DNA of 63,767 nucleotides, taken from positions 1-63,767 of the forward strand of contig CADCHI010000018.1 of NCBI GenBank assembly GCA_902801165.1, read 5' to 3'. The stretch is from an uncultured Eubacteriales bacterium. Its GTDB lineage: Bacteria; Bacillota; Clostridia; Christensenellales; Aristaeellaceae. Every line of letters starts with the position of its first letter. Positions within the stretch are counted from its first letter, which is position 1. The notes under the pieces are model-generated. The model was not told the origin of the DNA and ran no database searches. It saw nothing but the letters and a program-made list of their open reading frames with translations. The position numbers and the translations under genes are program-made. Shown here in pieces: positions 50,234-59,208 of the stretch.

Positions 50234-51226
50234 TTACAGCTCCATGGAAAGGTAGATCATGTCCTTCAGCGGCGCGCCGTTCTCGAGGATCGGCTCCGGG
50301 TAGTGCTCGGTGAAGAAATCTTCCGCCACATAGGCCCTGCGGAAGCCCAGCGCCTCGTAGAAGGCGACGTTGGCGGGGCTGGTGCCTACGTACATCGAAC
50401 CGCCCCGGGAGGCGTACAGCTTCGCCAGGTGGCGCACCAGGCGGCTGCCATAGCCCTTGTGGCGCTGCGGCTCGACCACCGCCAGGTTCTTGAGCTCCCA
50501 GTTAGCATCCTCCCTGCGGGTGACGACGGCCACGGCGGCGGCCTGGCCGTTGACCAGCAGCACGTACAGGTCGCCGGCGTCAAGGTAGCCCGCGATCATT
50601 TCCCGACTGGGGTCGGCTTCCAGCAGCAGGGGCAGGTAGGCCTCCTTCCCGGCGGCGATCCTGCGAATCTCCTGCGGCGCCAGCTCGCCCTTGGCCCAGT
50701 GCTTGCGGCACAGTGCCACGTAGCTCTCGTTGCCGCCCAGGACGATCTGCTCGCCGGCCTTGACCACCTTGCCGCCCATCACGCGGGCGTTCATGGTGGC
50801 CTTGCGGCCGCACCAGCAGACGGTCTTGATCTCCTCGATGGTGTCCGCCCAGGCCATCAGCCAGTGGCTGCCCTCGAAAAGATTGCCCTGAAAGTCCGCC
50901 CGCAGGCCGTAGCAGATGACGGGGATGTTCAGGTTGTCCACGATGTCCACCAGTCGCTGCACCTGGTCCTTCTTCAGGAACTGGCATTCGTCCACGATGA
51001 TGCAATCGTAGGCGGTCAGATCCAGCGAATCCAATTCCTCCACGAAGCGGCAGGGCGCGCTCAGCCCGGAGCGGGAGCCCACGGTGCGGGCGCCGTCCCG
51101 GTTGTCCAGCATCGGCTTGAGCATCAGCGCGTTCTGGCCGCGCTCCTGGTAGTTGTATTGAACCATGATGGCGTTGGCGGTCTTGGAGGACCCCATCGCG
51201 CCATATCGGAAATAGAGCTTTGCCAT
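50234..51226 (-). CDS. thymidine kinase fused to GNAT acetyltransferase
   Basis: A 330-aa two-domain protein. Residues 1-~190 are a type II thymidine kinase: P-loop GAMGSSKT (9-16), lid and zinc region (CWCGRKATMNAR, YVALCRKHW), Walker B VDECQFLKKDQV, and a pattern otherwise matching Tdk. Residues ~195-330 are a GNAT domain with the acetyl-CoA motif QRHKGYGSRLVRHL and NVAFYEALGFRRAY. Tdk phosphorylates thymidine for dTMP salvage; the acetyltransferase target is unknown. A single open frame with no internal stop or site argues for a true fusion. The ATG is at 51226. Confidence 0.9.
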   Translation of the reverse strand: MAKLYFRYGAMGSSKTANAIMVQYNYQERGQNALMLKPMLDNRDGARTVGSRSGLSAPCRFVEELDSLDLTAYDCIIVDECQFLKKDQVQRLVDIVDNLNIPVICYGLRADFQGNLFEGSHWLMAWADTIEEIKTVCWCGRKATMNARVMGGKVVKAGEQIVLGGNESYVALCRKHWAKGELAPQEIRRIAAGKEAYLPLLLEADPSREMIAGYLDAGDLYVLLVNGQAAAVAVVTRREDANWELKNLAVVEPQRHKGYGSRLVRHLAKLYASRGGSMYVGTSPANVAFYEALGFRRAYVAEDFFTEHYPEPILENGAPLKDMIYLSMEL

Positions 51227-51395
51227 AGTGAGACGATCCCTCCTGACGTACTTGCACCATTATACGACAAACCGGCGCGGCCGTCCAGTGGGAAGCGAAT
51301 AAAATCTTGCCGTCCGGCAGAAGCGCAGCGTTTTCAAATCGCCCTTTGGAAACGCCGGGGGTGTATCGCTCTGGCCGGAATGAGGAGGAAAGCCG

Positions 51396-52562
51396 ATGAA
51401 GATCGCCGGCATCATCGCCGAATACAATCCCTTTCACAACGGGCACGCCCTGCACGTGCGCCGCACCCGCGAGGCGACCGGCTGCGATTACGTGATTGCC
51501 TGCATGGACGGGCACTTCACCCAGCGGGGCGAGGCGGCCCGATTCTCCAAGTGGGCCCGGGTCCGCATGGCGCTGAGCTGCGGCGTGGACGCCGTGTTTG
51601 AGCTTCCGGCGCTGTTCGCGGTCCGCCCGGCCGAGGTCTTTGCCGCGGGCGGCGTGGCGATCCTCGACGGCCTTGGCGCGGATGTGCTCTCCTTCGGCAG
51701 CGAGACGGCGGATCTTGGCGCGCTGAACGCCCTGGCGGAGATCTCCCTGAATGAGCCGGAATCGGTGTCGGAGGCCGTGCGGAGGGGCCTTGAAGCGGGA
51801 AAATCCCACACCCGGGCCCGGGGGGAGGCCGTCGCCGGCTACCTGGGCCTGGACCCGGAGGCGCTCAACCAGCCCAACGCAATCCTCGCGGTGGAATACC
51901 TGCGGGCGCTGCGCAAGAGGGGCTCGCGCATGGAGGCGGCGGCCATCGAGCGCGTCGGCGGCTATCACGACCGGGCGCTGGGGACCTTCGCCTCGGCCTC
52001 CGCAGTGCGGGCCGCCTTTGAACGGGGGGATGTGGAAGGGGCGCTCTCGGCGATTCCCGGGAACGCCCGGCCCTTCGCCCTGCCCGACGCCATGCACGGC
52101 ATGGACGACCTGCTGCTCTACCGGCTGCGGGGCATGAGCCCGGAGGCACTCGTCGCCCTTCCCGAGGTGGGCGAGGGCCTTGAGAACCGAATCGGGAAGC
52201 TCTGCCGGGAGCATGCCTCGCGGCAGGCGCTGCTCGAGGCGTTGAAGTGCAAGCGCTACACCTGGTCGCGGCTGAGCCGAACGCTGACCCAGGCGATGAT
52301 CGGCATGGATTCGGGCCTGGCGGCGGCCTGTCCCGAGCCGCCCTACGCCCGCCTGCTGGGCGCGCGGGAGGACGCGAAGCCCCTGCTTCGGGAGCTCGGC
52401 GCCAGGGCCTCGATCCCCATCGCTTCCTCCGCGGAGGCGCTTCGCGGGAACCCCTGCTTTGAACTGGAATGTCGCGCCACGGACCTGTGGGCGCTGATGC
52501 ACGACGTGCCCGCGGAGCGCCTGCCAGGGCGGGAATTCACCGAGCGATTCGTGAAGGTGTAA
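51396..52562 (+). CDS. tmcAL: tRNA(Met) cytidine acetate ligase
   Basis: A 388-aa enzyme (formerly YlbM) that activates acetate with ATP and forms N4-acetylcytidine at C34 of elongator tRNA-Met. The nucleotidyltransferase motif is GIIAEYNPFHNGHALHVRRT (H-x-G-H type), followed by CMDGHFTQRGEAA and the FGSET block. The alpha-helical C-terminal part is normal (YTWSRLSRTLTQAMIG). The ATG at 51396 follows TGAGGAGGAAAGCCG. It is monocistronic, divergent from tdk, and followed by a terminator. Confidence 0.94.
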   Translation: MKIAGIIAEYNPFHNGHALHVRRTREATGCDYVIACMDGHFTQRGEAARFSKWARVRMALSCGVDAVFELPALFAVRPAEVFAAGGVAILDGLGADVLSFGSETADLGALNALAEISLNEPESVSEAVRRGLEAGKSHTRARGEAVAGYLGLDPEALNQPNAILAVEYLRALRKRGSRMEAAAIERVGGYHDRALGTFASASAVRAAFERGDVEGALSAIPGNARPFALPDAMHGMDDLLLYRLRGMSPEALVALPEVGEGLENRIGKLCREHASRQALLEALKCKRYTWSRLSRTLTQAMIGMDSGLAAACPEPPYARLLGAREDAKPLLRELGARASIPIASSAEALRGNPCFELECRATDLWALMHDVPAERLPGREFTERFVKV

Positions 52563-52586
52563 TGGGTATCGCTGACACGGGGCAAT

Positions 52587-52626
52587 CAAAAGAGCCGCGA
52601 AGGGCTGTGCGCCTTCCCGGCTCTCT
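52587..52626. terminator. bidirectional terminator between tmcAL and tlyA
   Basis: The stem AGAGCCG (52591-52597) / CGGCTCT (52618-52624), with a further GAAGG/CCTTC pairing inside, has A-rich sequence to the left and TCTTCAT to the right. Confidence 0.75.
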
Positions 52627-52686
52627 TCATATAGGGTGTGATGGCCCGTCGTCTTGAAATTTCCGGCTGATCCCGAAAGCGGCCCG

Positions 52687-53499
52687 CTACAGCCTCGCGG
52701 CGTGGGCGGCGCGGACCACCGCGTCGATGCGCTCGGGCGGAACGGATTCCGGGCAGGCCTGCGCGGGCAGCATGTCGGCGAGGAACTCCAGGTTGCCGTC
52801 GCCGCCGGCGATGGGCGAATACTCCAGCGCGCGGACCTGCCACCCCAGGGTGGGCGCGAACGCGACGAGGTCCGCCAGGATCTGGCGGTGGACCTTCGGG
52901 TCCGAGACGATGCCCCGCTTGCCCACCAGGCGGCGGCCCGCCTCGAACTGGGGCTTGACCAGGCTGATCATCCGCCCCTCGCTGCCCAGCGTTTCAAAGG
53001 CGGCGGGAAGGATCAGCTTGATGGAGATGAAGGAGACGTCCATGACCGCGAGGGTCGGGCGCTCCGGGAACATGGCGGGACTCAGCGTCCGGGCGTTGAC
53101 GTGCTCCATAGAGGTGACCCGCGGGTCCGCGGCGAGCTCAGGAACCAGCTGGCCGCTGCCCACGTCCACGGCATAGATGTGCCTCGCCCCGGCCCGCAGC
53201 AGCACGTCGGTGAAGCCGCCGGTGGACGCGCCGATGTCCACGCAGACGCGGCCGGTGGCGTCGGCGCCAAAGGCGCGCAGGGCCTTCTCCAGCTTCAAGC
53301 CGCCCCGGCTGACGTAGGGGTGCAGCTCGCCGGTGACGGCCAGCGCGTCCGTCACCGAGACCTTCTGCGCGGCCTTGCGAATGACGGCGCCGTTCAGCGT
53401 GGCCAGCCCGGCCGCGATCATCGCCTGGGCCTTCTCGCGGCTGGGTGCAAGGCCCCTTGAAACCAGCGCCGCGTCGGCGCGAACCCTGTCTTCATCCAT
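52687..53499 (-). CDS. TlyA family rRNA 2'-O-methyltransferase
   Basis: A 270-aa protein. An S4 RNA-binding domain (residues ~4-65; RVRADAALVSRGLAPSREKA) precedes an FtsJ-like methyltransferase domain (~65-250) with SAM motif CVDIGASTGGFTDVLLRAGA, the YAVDVGSGQLV turn, and catalytic-region motifs MDVSFISIKLILP and ISLVKPQFEAG. TlyA methylates rRNA ribose 2'-OH groups (C1409/C1920 in mycobacteria); 'hemolysin A' is a legacy label. The ATG at 53499 is chosen because GGAGG lies just before it and overlaps the alternative ATG at 53514. Confidence 0.93.
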   Translation of the reverse strand: MDEDRVRADAALVSRGLAPSREKAQAMIAAGLATLNGAVIRKAAQKVSVTDALAVTGELHPYVSRGGLKLEKALRAFGADATGRVCVDIGASTGGFTDVLLRAGARHIYAVDVGSGQLVPELAADPRVTSMEHVNARTLSPAMFPERPTLAVMDVSFISIKLILPAAFETLGSEGRMISLVKPQFEAGRRLVGKRGIVSDPKVHRQILADLVAFAPTLGWQVRALEYSPIAGGDGNLEFLADMLPAQACPESVPPERIDAVVRAAHAARL

Positions 53500-53573
53500 G
53501 TCGATAACCTCCATTTATCGCCCGAAGGCCCTGTCTGGACTGGAAATATATGCATAATGACCCGGAATTGATT

Positions 53574-53602
53574 GACGAATCCTGCATAATATTATAAAAT
53601 AC
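53574..53602 (+). promoter_or_regulatory. promoter of the CAP-domain gene
   Basis: The -35 is TTGACG (53574-53579), the spacer is 17 bp, and the -10 is TAAAAT (53597-53602). Confidence 0.8.
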
Positions 53603-53645
53603 TCGTGAAATATATTTCGGAATAATGACGGAAGGAATGATAACA

Positions 53646-54704
53646 GTGAAAATACTGAGAAAGACAGCCGCGCTGTGCCTGTGCCTGATGTTCACGGCAT
53701 TTGCGGTGGCGGAGGGGAGCATCTCCGTCGGCCTGACAAGCGGCGGCGCGCTGGAGGTCAGCTGGAGCGGCGCGGGCTGCGAAAGCTGCGAACTGACGAT
53801 CTACCGGGATGGCTGGCCGCTGTGCGCGCGGAGCGCCGAGGGCGACAGCGGAACGCTGTACTTCGATATCGGAGACAATCCGGGAACCTACAAGGCGCGG
53901 CTGAGGACGGATTCGGGCTGCGTTACCTCCGGCGAAGTCACCCTGTCCCGGACCGGGGAGCCTGAGGGGACGCCGGAGCCCACGGCCCAGCCCGAGCCCA
54001 CCCAAGCGCCGGACGCGGCGGAGAGCCCCGCGATGCCTGACGACCCCGCCGACGCGCCGGAGCCGGTCACCCCGGAGCCGGAGGACGCGGAACAGCCGGA
54101 CGATGGGGAGTCGCCGGAATGTGATCCTGGGGAGAACGGGCAGCCCGGCTGCGAAGCGACGCCGGAGACCGGCGAAGCCCTCCTGCCCGGCGGCGACGGC
54201 CAGCCCACGGAAGCGCCGGAAGTAACCCCGACGCCCGAACCGACGGCCACGGTGACGCCGACGCCTGCGCCGACGCCCACGGCGACGGTCAGGCTGACGG
54301 CGACGCCGGTTCCCACCGCGCAGGTACATACCAGCACCCCGACCGCCGCGCTCTCGAGGGAGGAGGAAGTCATCTCCCAGGTCAACGTGGAGCGGGCCAA
54401 GCAGGGGCTCCAGCCCCTGAGCGTCAGCGCAGAGCTGAGCCGGGCCGCGGCAGTCCGCGCGGCGGAGATCGCCGTCAGCTTTTCCCACACGCGCCCCGAC
54501 GGCACCCCCTGGACGACCGTCAGCGATTACGCCTACGGCGAGAACATCGCCATGGGCCAGCGGACCGCGGACAAGGTGATGGCTGCGTGGATGAGCTCTC
54601 CCGGCCATCGCGCGAACATACTGCACGCAAACTATGGCACCATCGGCGTGTGTGCCTATGTCAGCGGCGGCGTAACCTACTGGGTCCAGCTGTTCGGCAA
54701 GTGA
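53646..54704 (+). CDS. secreted CAP/SCP-domain protein (YkwD-like)
   Basis: A 352-aa exported protein. A signal peptide (KTAALCLCLMFTAFAVAEG) is followed by a beta-rich domain (~25-110), a Pro/Thr/Glu-rich spacer (~110-235) and a C-terminal CAP domain (~238-352). The CAP motifs are EEVISQVNVERAKQGLQPL, AVSFSHTRPDGTPW, YAYGENIAMG and SSPGHRANIL, including the His/Glu set of the family. Bacterial CAP proteins are secreted, of uncertain biochemical role. The start is probably the GTG at 53646, placed 9 nt after GGAAGGA; ATGs at 53637 and 53625 are alternatives. A promoter and terminator bracket the gene. Confidence 0.88.
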   Translation: MKILRKTAALCLCLMFTAFAVAEGSISVGLTSGGALEVSWSGAGCESCELTIYRDGWPLCARSAEGDSGTLYFDIGDNPGTYKARLRTDSGCVTSGEVTLSRTGEPEGTPEPTAQPEPTQAPDAAESPAMPDDPADAPEPVTPEPEDAEQPDDGESPECDPGENGQPGCEATPETGEALLPGGDGQPTEAPEVTPTPEPTATVTPTPAPTPTATVRLTATPVPTAQVHTSTPTAALSREEEVISQVNVERAKQGLQPLSVSAELSRAAAVRAAEIAVSFSHTRPDGTPWTTVSDYAYGENIAMGQRTADKVMAAWMSSPGHRANILHANYGTIGVCAYVSGGVTYWVQLFGK

Positions 54705-54750
54705 TCGCGGAAATCCAATAAAACCCAGAAACAAACCAAGGTCTGTATCG

Positions 54751-54786
54751 AACCATGGCTCCGGGATGCCCGGGGCCATGGTTTTT
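54751..54786 (+). terminator. intrinsic terminator after the CAP-domain gene
   Basis: Stem AACCATGGC...CCGGG with CCCGG...GCCATGGTT (54751-54783), loop ATG, tail TTTTTGTTGTTTT. Confidence 0.9.
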
Positions 54787-54829
54787 GTTGTTTTATATGA
54801 TGGAGACGCAGAATGGAAGATCCCAATCG

Positions 54830-56242
54830 TCAGGCTTCGACCATGTTGTTCAGCCAGATGCCCCGGCGGAGCAGGATGTAGCCGAAGACGCACTTGATGA
54901 TGTCCGCCAGCTGCACGCACAGGTAGATCAGCAGCACCGGCATGGCGGTCAGATGCACCAGGCACCAGGCCAGAGGCACGGCGACCACCCAGGTATAGCC
55001 GCTGTCAAACAGGAAGGTGATCATCGTCTTGCCGCCGGACCGCAGCGTGAAGTAGGCGGTGTTGCAGAAGGCGATCAGCGGCAGGCAGAAGGAGTAGATC
55101 CTCAGCAGCTGCGTCGCCAGGGCCCGAACCTCGTCGGAGGTGCGATAGACCCGGGGAATCAGCGGCGCGACCACGTTCATCACCAGCATGGTCGCCGCGC
55201 TGATGGCGATGGAAAAGGCGATCAGCTTCCATGCCTGGGACTTTGCCTCCTCCATGTTGTTCGCGCCCAGGGACTGGCCCACGATGATGGCGGTGGCGCT
55301 GCCCATGGAGAGGATCGTGACGATGAACAGGTTGCCAATGGTGTTGGAGATGTTCATGGCGGCGACCACGTCCAGGCCGCGCACGGAATAGCACTGGGCC
55401 AGCGTCGTCATGCCCATGGACCACAGCGTCTCGTTGACCAGCAGCGGCAGGCCCTTCAGCGTGATGGACCGGACCAGCGTCGAGGGAATGCGCAGGCTGG
55501 AATAGACGCCCTCGATGAAGCGGTAGCGCTCCACGTGGGTGTGGGTGTAGGACACCACGATGGTGAGCTCCACGAAGCGGGACAGTACTGTGGCGATGGC
55601 CGCGCCCTCAACCCCCAGCTTCGGGAAGCCCAGGTGTCCGAAGATCAGCAGGTAGTTGAACAACAGGTTCACGAACACCGCCGCGATGCCCGCGAACATC
55701 GGCAGGCGGGTCTCGCCGGTCTCGCGCAGGGTGCTGGCGTAGACCTGCGTCATGGCGAAGGGGAACAGCCCCAGCAGCATGATCCGCAGGTAGCCCAGCC
55801 CGTGCTCCAGCGTGACCGCCACGCGGGCGGGATCGCCCTCGTCGTGCAGGAAGCGGGTGATCAGGAATTTCCCGCCGGTGAGGAACACCGCCAGCGCCAG
55901 CAGCAGCAGGATCGCGCAGGCGTACAGCTTGTAGCGGAAGCAGTGGCGCACGCCCTCCTGGTTGTCCGCGCCATAGAACTGGGCGGAGAAGATGCCCGCG
56001 CCGGAGAGCCCGCCGAACACGCACAGGTTGAACACGAACAACAGCTGGTTGGCGATGGAGACGCCCGACATCTGCTCGGTGCCCACCTGGCCCACCATGA
56101 TGTTGTCCAGCAGGTTGACGAAGTTGGTGATGGCGTTCTGAATGATGATGGGGATGACGATGGCGAGCACCATGCCGTAAAAGGCGCGGCTGCCGATCAG
56201 CGTGTGGCGCAGGGACCGCCGTCCCGTGGGAAACTGGGACAT
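54830..56242 (-). CDS. MATE-family efflux transporter
   Basis: A 470-aa membrane protein with about 12 hydrophobic segments. The first repeat has IVIPIIIQNAITNFVNLLDN and MVGQVGTEQMSGVSIANQLL, the conserved MATE start; the second has LPLLVNETLWSMG and MNISNTIGNLF. It should use a Na+ or H+ gradient to export drugs or metabolites; the substrate is unknown. The ATG at 56242 follows CACAGGAGGTTCCCAAAC. It is monocistronic and divergent from mnmM. Confidence 0.92.
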   Translation of the reverse strand: MSQFPTGRRSLRHTLIGSRAFYGMVLAIVIPIIIQNAITNFVNLLDNIMVGQVGTEQMSGVSIANQLLFVFNLCVFGGLSGAGIFSAQFYGADNQEGVRHCFRYKLYACAILLLLALAVFLTGGKFLITRFLHDEGDPARVAVTLEHGLGYLRIMLLGLFPFAMTQVYASTLRETGETRLPMFAGIAAVFVNLLFNYLLIFGHLGFPKLGVEGAAIATVLSRFVELTIVVSYTHTHVERYRFIEGVYSSLRIPSTLVRSITLKGLPLLVNETLWSMGMTTLAQCYSVRGLDVVAAMNISNTIGNLFIVTILSMGSATAIIVGQSLGANNMEEAKSQAWKLIAFSIAISAATMLVMNVVAPLIPRVYRTSDEVRALATQLLRIYSFCLPLIAFCNTAYFTLRSGGKTMITFLFDSGYTWVVAVPLAWCLVHLTAMPVLLIYLCVQLADIIKCVFGYILLRRGIWLNNMVEA

Positions 56243-56459
56243 GTTTGGGAACCTCCTGTGAGGGGATCGGGTATCGTTGGAAATCGTCCTTCCGGCGCGC
56301 GTTTCAACGCCCCTATCATAGCACAGGCCGGGATGGGGTTCAACGAACGCCGTGAAAAGAATGCGGGAGATCGGCTTAACTTTGCCCTGGCTGCTGGCTT
56401 CGCGGATTGCCAGCGCGGGGGAAATGGTGTATAATCGGGAGGATCTGGAGGGATGCGAT

Positions 56460-57047
56460 ATGATGAAGGACTTCCGTTCCGCGCGCTACTGGGCGTCGGA
56501 GCTGATCGAACCCGGGCTCGGCGAGGGCATGGTGTGCGTGGACGCCACGATGGGCAACGGCCACGACACGCTGTGGCTCTGCGGCCTCGTGGGGGAAACG
56601 GGCCGGGTGTACGGCTTTGACGTGCAGGAGGAGGCGGTGGAGCGCACCCGGGCGCGCCTCTGCGAGGCGGGTCTCGGGCAGAGGGCGACGCTGTTCTGCG
56701 AGGGCCACGAGCACATGGCCCAGCGCGTCGAGCAGCCCGTGGACCTGGTCATGTTCAACCTGGGCTGGCTGCCTGGCGCGGCCCACGGCGTGACCACCCG
56801 GACGGAGACGACGCTTCTGGCCGTGGAGGCGGCGCTGTCGATCCTGAAGCCTGGGGGACTTGTGACCATTTGCGTCTATCCTGGGCACGCGGAAGGCGCG
56901 AAGGAGCTGGAGGCGCTGAAAAAATGGGCGTCCGCGCTGGACGCCCGCCGCTATGACGCGATGCTGCGCTGCTACATGAACCAGCCCAATGACCCGCCGC
57001 AGCTGATCGCTGTCAAGCGAAAGCTGGAGAAACAGACCAAGGTCTGA
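56460..57047 (+). CDS. mnmM: tRNA wobble-uridine methyltransferase MnmM (YtqB-like)
   Basis: A 195-aa class I methyltransferase of the rRNA-methylase/YtqB family. The SAM motif is CVDATMGNGHDTLWLCGL, followed by VYGFDVQEEAVERTRARL, DLVMFNLGWLPGA (catalytic-region NLG motif), and ITICVYPGH-like GLVTICVYPGHAEG. In B. subtilis this family makes mnm5(s2)U at tRNA position 34. The ATG at 56460 follows CTGGAGGGATGCGAT; the in-frame sequence upstream is non-conserved. The 3' end carries a CAGACC palindrome, and the convergent ABC gene begins soon after. Confidence 0.88.
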   Translation: MMKDFRSARYWASELIEPGLGEGMVCVDATMGNGHDTLWLCGLVGETGRVYGFDVQEEAVERTRARLCEAGLGQRATLFCEGHEHMAQRVEQPVDLVMFNLGWLPGAAHGVTTRTETTLLAVEAALSILKPGGLVTICVYPGHAEGAKELEALKKWASALDARRYDAMLRCYMNQPNDPPQLIAVKRKLEKQTKV

Positions 57048-57133
57048 TGGTGAAATAACAGACTATGGTCGGCGTTATTCGTCCTCCGACTGATACATGC
57101 GGTACAGGTTGTAGTAGACGCCCTTCTTCGCCA

Positions 57134-58852
57134 TCAGCGCGTCGTGGCTGCCCTGCTCGACGATGCCCTCGTCGGTGAGCACCAGTATGGTCTCGCCGCG
57201 CCGCGGATGGTGGTCAGGCGGTGGGCGATGGTGAAGGTGGTTCGGCCCTTCATCAGCCCCTCCAGGGACTGCTGCACCAGGTGCTCGGATTCGTTGTCCA
57301 GGGCGCTGGTGGCCTCATCCAGGATCAGGATCGGCGGGTTCTTCAGGAACACCCGGGCGATGGAGATGCGCTGCTTCTGGCCGCCGGACAGCTTCACGCC
57401 GTGCTCGCCGACGTAGGTGTCATAGCCGTTTTCCAGCTCCGAGATGAACTCGTGGGCTCCCGCCAGCTTGGCGGCCTGGATGATCTCCTCCCGGGTGGCG
57501 CCGGGACGGCCGTACTCGATGTTGGTCAGCACCGTGCCGGAGAAGAGGTAGACGTCCTGCTGCACCATGCCGATCTGCTTGCGCAGGGAATGGAGGGTGT
57601 AGTCCCGGATGTCCGTGCCGTCGATGCGGATGACGCCGGAGGTGACCTCGTAGAAGCGGGGGATCAGGTTGCACAGGGTGGTTTTGCCGCCGCCGGAGGG
57701 CCCCACCAGGGCGACGCTCTCGCCGGGATTGACGTGGAGGTTGATGTGGCTCAGCACGTTGGTGCCGCCGTCGTCATAGGCGAAGGAGACGTCGTCGAAT
57801 TCCAGCTTGCCGGAGACGTCCTCCAGCTCCCGGGCCCCGGGCAGGTCGTGGATGGCGACGGGCTCCTCCATGACCTCGGCGAAGCGCTCGATGCCGGTGA
57901 CGCCCCGCTGGAAGTTCTCGGTGAACTCCACCAGGCGGCGCACGGAGGCCAGCAGCGTGGTGACGTACAGCAGGTAGGCCACGAGATCCGCCGCGGAGAT
58001 GCGGCCCTGGATCATGAAGATGGCTCCGACGCACACCACCAGGATGTACATGATGCCGTCGAACATGCGGGTGACGGAGTGGAAGCCGGCCATGTTGTGG
58101 TACATGCGGCGCTTGACGCTCAGAAAGGCGCTGTTTCCCTCGGCGAACTTTTCCTCTTCGATGTCCTCGTTGGCAAAGGACTTGACCACGCGAATGCCGG
58201 ACAGGCTGTCCTCCACCCGGGCGTTGATCTCGCCCAGCTGGTGGCGGGAATCCTTGAAGGACTTGCGCATGGGCTTGGCGAAGCGGTCCGAGAACACCAC
58301 CATCAGCGGCAGCGACGCGAATATGATCAGCGTCAGGGGGATGTTCATGCCGCAGAGGATCACAAAGGCCACGACCACCTTGATGCTGGTGATGAACAGC
58401 TCCTCCGGGAAGTGATGGGCGAATTCGGTGATGTCGAACAGGTCGCTGGTGATGCGGGACATCAACTGGCCGATCTTCGTCTTGCTGTAGTAGGCGTGAG
58501 GGAGCTTCTGCATGTGGGCGAAGAGGTCCCGGCGCATGTCGGTCTCGATGTGCGTGCCCATGATGTGGCCCACGGACTGCATGAAGTAGTTGGCCGCCGT
58601 ATCCACGATGCGCAGCGCCACGTAGAGCAGGCTGAGCTTGACCACCGTGGCGATGGTCAGCGCAGCGAGGTTCGTGGTGCCCAGGTTGGTGATATACCGC
58701 ACGATCAGCGGCAGCACGAGGTCGCAGATCGTGGTCAGCGACGCGCAGAACAGGTCCAGCAGCAGGACCGGCAGGCGGGGCTTGAAATAGGGCAGAAAGT
58801 GCCTGAATATGCGCAGGTTGTCCTGCATCGTGCGCCTCTGGGTGTGCTGCAT
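57134..58852 (-). CDS. ABC exporter (fused TM and ATPase), 3' end frameshifted
   Basis: 572 aa as it reads. Six membrane segments (residues ~15-300) lead into the ATPase: Walker A GPSGGGKTT, Q-loop MVQQDVYLFSGTV, signature LSGGQKQRISIARV, Walker B ILILDEATSALD, and AHRLTTIRG. After that Gly the frame breaks near 57192-57206 in a GC-rich run, giving an unrelated 20-aa tail. The other frame continues as ETILVLTDEGIVEQGSHD and ends at TAA 57075-57077, the normal end for the family. Either a sequencing error or a real truncation of ~36 residues. The ATG at 58852 follows AAAGGAGAG. It is probably a homodimeric multidrug or lipid exporter. Confidence 0.9.
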   Translation of the reverse strand: MQHTQRRTMQDNLRIFRHFLPYFKPRLPVLLLDLFCASLTTICDLVLPLIVRYITNLGTTNLAALTIATVVKLSLLYVALRIVDTAANYFMQSVGHIMGTHIETDMRRDLFAHMQKLPHAYYSKTKIGQLMSRITSDLFDITEFAHHFPEELFITSIKVVVAFVILCGMNIPLTLIIFASLPLMVVFSDRFAKPMRKSFKDSRHQLGEINARVEDSLSGIRVVKSFANEDIEEEKFAEGNSAFLSVKRRMYHNMAGFHSVTRMFDGIMYILVVCVGAIFMIQGRISAADLVAYLLYVTTLLASVRRLVEFTENFQRGVTGIERFAEVMEEPVAIHDLPGARELEDVSGKLEFDDVSFAYDDGGTNVLSHINLHVNPGESVALVGPSGGGKTTLCNLIPRFYEVTSGVIRIDGTDIRDYTLHSLRKQIGMVQQDVYLFSGTVLTNIEYGRPGATREEIIQAAKLAGAHEFISELENGYDTYVGEHGVKLSGGQKQRISIARVFLKNPPILILDEATSALDNESEHLVQQSLEGLMKGRTTFTIAHRLTTIRGAARPYWCSPTRASSSRAATTR

Positions 58853-58893
58853 GGCCGTGCTCTCCTTTGTACGTTTCAAGAGCGTTTTCTTTC

Positions 58894-58921
58894 ATTGTAA
58901 AATAATCAGAAGGGCTGTCAA
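58894..58921 (-). promoter_or_regulatory. promoter of the ABC exporter gene
   Basis: Minus strand -35 TTGACA (58916-58921), 16-bp spacer, -10 TACAAT (58894-58899). From 58922 to 59132 I see no gene. Confidence 0.75.
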
Positions 58922-59132
58922 GCAGGAAAGGATTAATTCCGACCCTTCCTGTTTCCTTTTGTGCGTGTTAAAATTTCCGCAGCGCTAACCATTTTTACCC
59001 GAGGAGCGTCTTTTTGTATAGGGGACAGAATGCGGGGGAAGAGCCGCGTACGTCCATGGGAGCGGGAACGGACCCTTCGATCGAATATGCGGCTTTTGAC
59101 ACAGAATCGGTCCAAATAAATGTTTCAGAAGA

Positions 59133-59162
59133 TTGACAATTTGATTGGTACTGTTGTAAAAT
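59133..59162 (+). promoter_or_regulatory. promoter of the Big2-caspase gene
   Basis: The -35 is a perfect TTGACA (59133-59138), the spacer is 18 bp, and the -10 is TAAAAT (59157-59162). Confidence 0.8.
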
Positions 59163-59208
59163 ATAACCTGTATAGGCATATATTGTATTCGCATAAGGAG
59201 AATGCGTC

